From assembly GCA_937952345.1 (NCBI GenBank), contig CALFYN010000417.1, positions 1 to 6,056 on the forward strand: DNA of 6,056 nt. Reading direction: 5' to 3'. The translations under genes were made by a program, and so were the position numbers. The stretch is from an uncultured Acidobacteriota bacterium. GTDB taxonomy: Bacteria > Acidobacteriota > Terriglobia > Bryobacterales > Bryobacteraceae. Each line of letters opens with the position of its first letter. Positions within the stretch are counted from its first letter, which is position 1. The notes under the pieces are model-generated. The model saw nothing but the letters and a program-made list of their open reading frames with translations. It ran no database searches and had not been told where the DNA came from. Below, piece by piece: positions 5,941 through 6,056 of the stretch.

Positions 5941-6056
5941 ATGAGCACACTTTACGAACAACTTGGCGGCGCTGCCGCGGTGGAAGCAGCGGTGGACAAT
6001 TTTTACCGCAAGGTACTGGTAGACGACCGCGTGGCGGGATTTTTTGATTCCGTGGA
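5941..6056 (+). CDS. glbN: Truncated haemoglobin, group I (N type), 3' part missing at window edge
   Basis: The first 38 codons begin MSTLYEQLGGAAAV and continue with VDNFYRKVLVDDRVAGFF. These match helices A and B of group I truncated haemoglobins such as Mycobacterium tuberculosis trHbN, where the segment reads EDFYVRVLADDQLSAFF. Tyr22 is the expected B10 tyrosine that stabilises bound O2. The proximal F8 histidine and the rest of the haem pocket lie outside the window. Members bind O2 and NO in the cytoplasm, and several act as NO dioxygenases, turning NO into nitrate. No Shine-Dalgarno site precedes the ATG; the promoter position implies a leaderless or nearly leaderless mRNA. The family N-terminus fits this start exactly. 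The upstream repeat suggests control by a nitrosative-stress regulator, which would support a role in NO defence; that role is inference. Confidence 0.9.
   Translation, partial: MSTLYEQLGGAAAVEAAVDNFYRKVLVDDRVAGFFDSV

Overview
The window looks like chromosome of a GC-rich, Gram-negative, didermal bacterium. My best guess is Acidobacteriota (Bryobacterales/Solibacter-like). That is an inference from the protein styles: a Tat-exported sulfatase-like protein, many TPR proteins, a DUF6526 protein and a group I truncated haemoglobin. It does not rest on any marker gene. Coding density is very high, and the largest gene-free stretch is about 120 bp. No RNA gene, mobile element, CRISPR array or convincing intrinsic terminator was seen.

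Minus strand, positions 5302 down to 1: a tight four-gene run that reads as one operon. It begins with a class A penicillin-binding protein of the PBP1b type (GT51 glycosyltransferase, transpeptidase and an N-terminal UB2H-like domain). A 19-bp gap separates it from an exported 259-residue TPR protein. An 11-bp overlap leads to a 570-residue lipoprotein with a TolB-N/LpoB-like domain followed by TPR-like helices. With no gap at all (stop codon abutting a GTG start), a Tat-exported sulfatase-fold protein follows and runs off the left edge. Three of the four genes start with GTG. A TTGACA-type promoter lies in the divergent region upstream of the PBP gene.

Plus strand, positions 5425 to 6056: a small two-helix membrane protein of the DUF6526 family, then the first 38 codons of a group I truncated haemoglobin that runs off the right edge. 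The globin has its own sigma70-like promoter. Its -10 region lies inside an inverted repeat resembling NsrR (Rrf2-family) operators, and the predicted transcript has almost no leader.

The most interesting reading is functional. In E. coli and Pseudomonas, PBP1b is switched on from the outer membrane by lipoproteins: LpoB, which docks on UB2H and has a TolB-N-like fold, or the TPR-containing LpoP, encoded next to mrcB. Here a UB2H-bearing PBP1b is co-transcribed with a lipoprotein that combines a TolB-N/LpoB-like domain and TPRs, plus a second exported TPR protein. This may be a distinct Lpo-type activator system for peptidoglycan synthesis. The last gene of the operon appears to be a sulfatase-fold protein that lacks the canonical catalytic nucleophile and metal-binding pair.
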